From NCBI GenBank assembly GCA_017880985.1, contig JADGRK010000167.1:1-5959 (forward strand): a stretch of 5,959 nt of DNA. Direction: 5' to 3'. Source of the DNA: Rhodoferax sp. Lineage in GTDB: Bacteria; Pseudomonadota; Gammaproteobacteria; Burkholderiales; Burkholderiaceae_C. Below, in pieces: positions 5,506 to 5,959 of the stretch. Made by a program: the position numbers and the translations under genes. The notes beneath the pieces are model-generated. The model ran no database searches. It had not been told where the DNA came from and saw only the letters and a program-made list of their open reading frames with translations. Numbering within the stretch: position 1 is the first letter of the stretch; every line of letters starts with the position of its first letter.

Positions 5506-5959
5506 ATGGACTCGGTTGACGATTTGTTCAAGCGCCTTGAGCAGCTCAATGAGATCGGTGCTTCGCTCTCCAAAGAACGCGATATCACGCGTTTGCTGGA
5601 GCGCATCCTGCTGGCCGCCAAAGACATTACCAATGCCGATGGTGGCACCCTGTATCGCCTGATGGAGGACGGTCAAAGCCTTCGGTTTGAGATTGTGCGA
5701 ACCGACTCGCTGCACCTTGCCATGGGTGGCACCTCGGGCACGGCCATCAGTTTCCCCAACCTGCCATTGCGCGACGAAAGCGGCGCGCCCAACGACTCTC
5801 TGGTGGCGGCTTATACAGCGATTCACAAGCAGACCGTCAACATCGCAGACGCCTATACGGCGCCCAATTTCGACTTCTCCGGCACGCGTCACTTCGATCA
5901 GCGCACCGGTTATCGCTCGCAGTCGATGCTGGCTGTGCCGATGAAAAATCACGAGGGCG
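5506..5959 (+). CDS. GAF-domain signalling protein (partial, N-terminus only)
   Basis: Only the first 151 codons are in the window. The protein starts MDSVDDLFKRLEQLNEIGAS, a short helix, followed by a GAF domain from about residue 20: SKERDITRLLERILLAAKDI, ADGGTLYRL, a variable middle, VNIADAYTAPNFDFSGTRHF, then GYRSQSMLAVPM. These are typical GAF blocks, a domain that binds small ligands such as cyclic nucleotides. From memory, proteins with this exact style of N-terminus in betaproteobacteria carry an HD-GYP phosphodiesterase or a nucleotide cyclase domain further on; that part is not visible, so the output activity is unknown. The start is firm: AAAGGAG (5494-5500) stands five bases before ATG. 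The 16-base gap after the DUF349 stop suggests co-transcription and coupled translation. Confidence 0.88.
   Translation, partial: MDSVDDLFKRLEQLNEIGASLSKERDITRLLERILLAAKDITNADGGTLYRLMEDGQSLRFEIVRTDSLHLAMGGTSGTAISFPNLPLRDESGAPNDSLVAAYTAIHKQTVNIADAYTAPNFDFSGTRHFDQRTGYRSQSMLAVPMKNHEG

Noticed and set aside
1..5959. CRISPR array, tRNA, rRNA, transposase, defence genes
   Set aside because: No regularly spaced direct repeats, no cloverleaf, no rRNA blocks and no transposase or restriction/defence motifs were seen on either strand.

Overview
The window looks like a chromosomal segment from a betaproteobacterium, most likely the Comamonadaceae (Rhodoferax/Polaromonas-like). Three things point there: the wording of the serine hydroxymethyltransferase and DUF349 proteins, the GC-rich codon use, and two copies of a short AT-richer repeat of a kind I remember as scattered through Comamonadaceae genomes. 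That taxonomic reading is from memory and was not tested by a search.

Layout. Two genes lie on the minus strand at the left. Positions 1-992 are the N-terminal three quarters of glyA (serine hydroxymethyltransferase), running off the window edge. Its roughly 165-nt leader carries a convincing ZTP (pfl-type) riboswitch at 1056-1159. Upstream of that, at 1199-2038, is a membrane-anchored lytic transglycosylase. An AT-rich divergent control region (about 2223-2360) separates it from the plus-strand genes. This region has a good sigma70-type promoter facing the transglycosylase and a second one facing right, whose -35 box lies inside a perfect 17-bp palindrome.

Rightward from there, about 2366-2581 is predicted to encode a compact, highly structured RNA: six successive hairpins, the last a Rho-independent terminator with a T-tract. 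I do not recognise its family. It may be a free small RNA or a terminator-controlled leader of the next gene. It is the best candidate here for something undescribed.

The large gene at 2700-5489 encodes a 929-residue DUF349 protein. It is a mostly helical cytoplasmic protein with three DUF349-like W-rich repeats, an Ala/Pro/Glu linker, an Arg/Gly-rich linker and a helical C-terminal domain. Two copies of a dispersed repeat have been absorbed in frame into its linkers. Sixteen bases later, behind a strong Shine-Dalgarno sequence, begins a GAF-domain protein (5506 to the window end), probably the sensory N-terminus of a signalling enzyme and probably co-transcribed with the DUF349 gene.

The clearest functional link is between the riboswitch and glyA. 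ZTP builds up when 10-formyl-tetrahydrofolate is short, and SHMT supplies one-carbon units to tetrahydrofolate, so control of glyA by ZTP closes a feedback loop. I see no functional link between the remaining genes beyond the DUF349-GAF arrangement.
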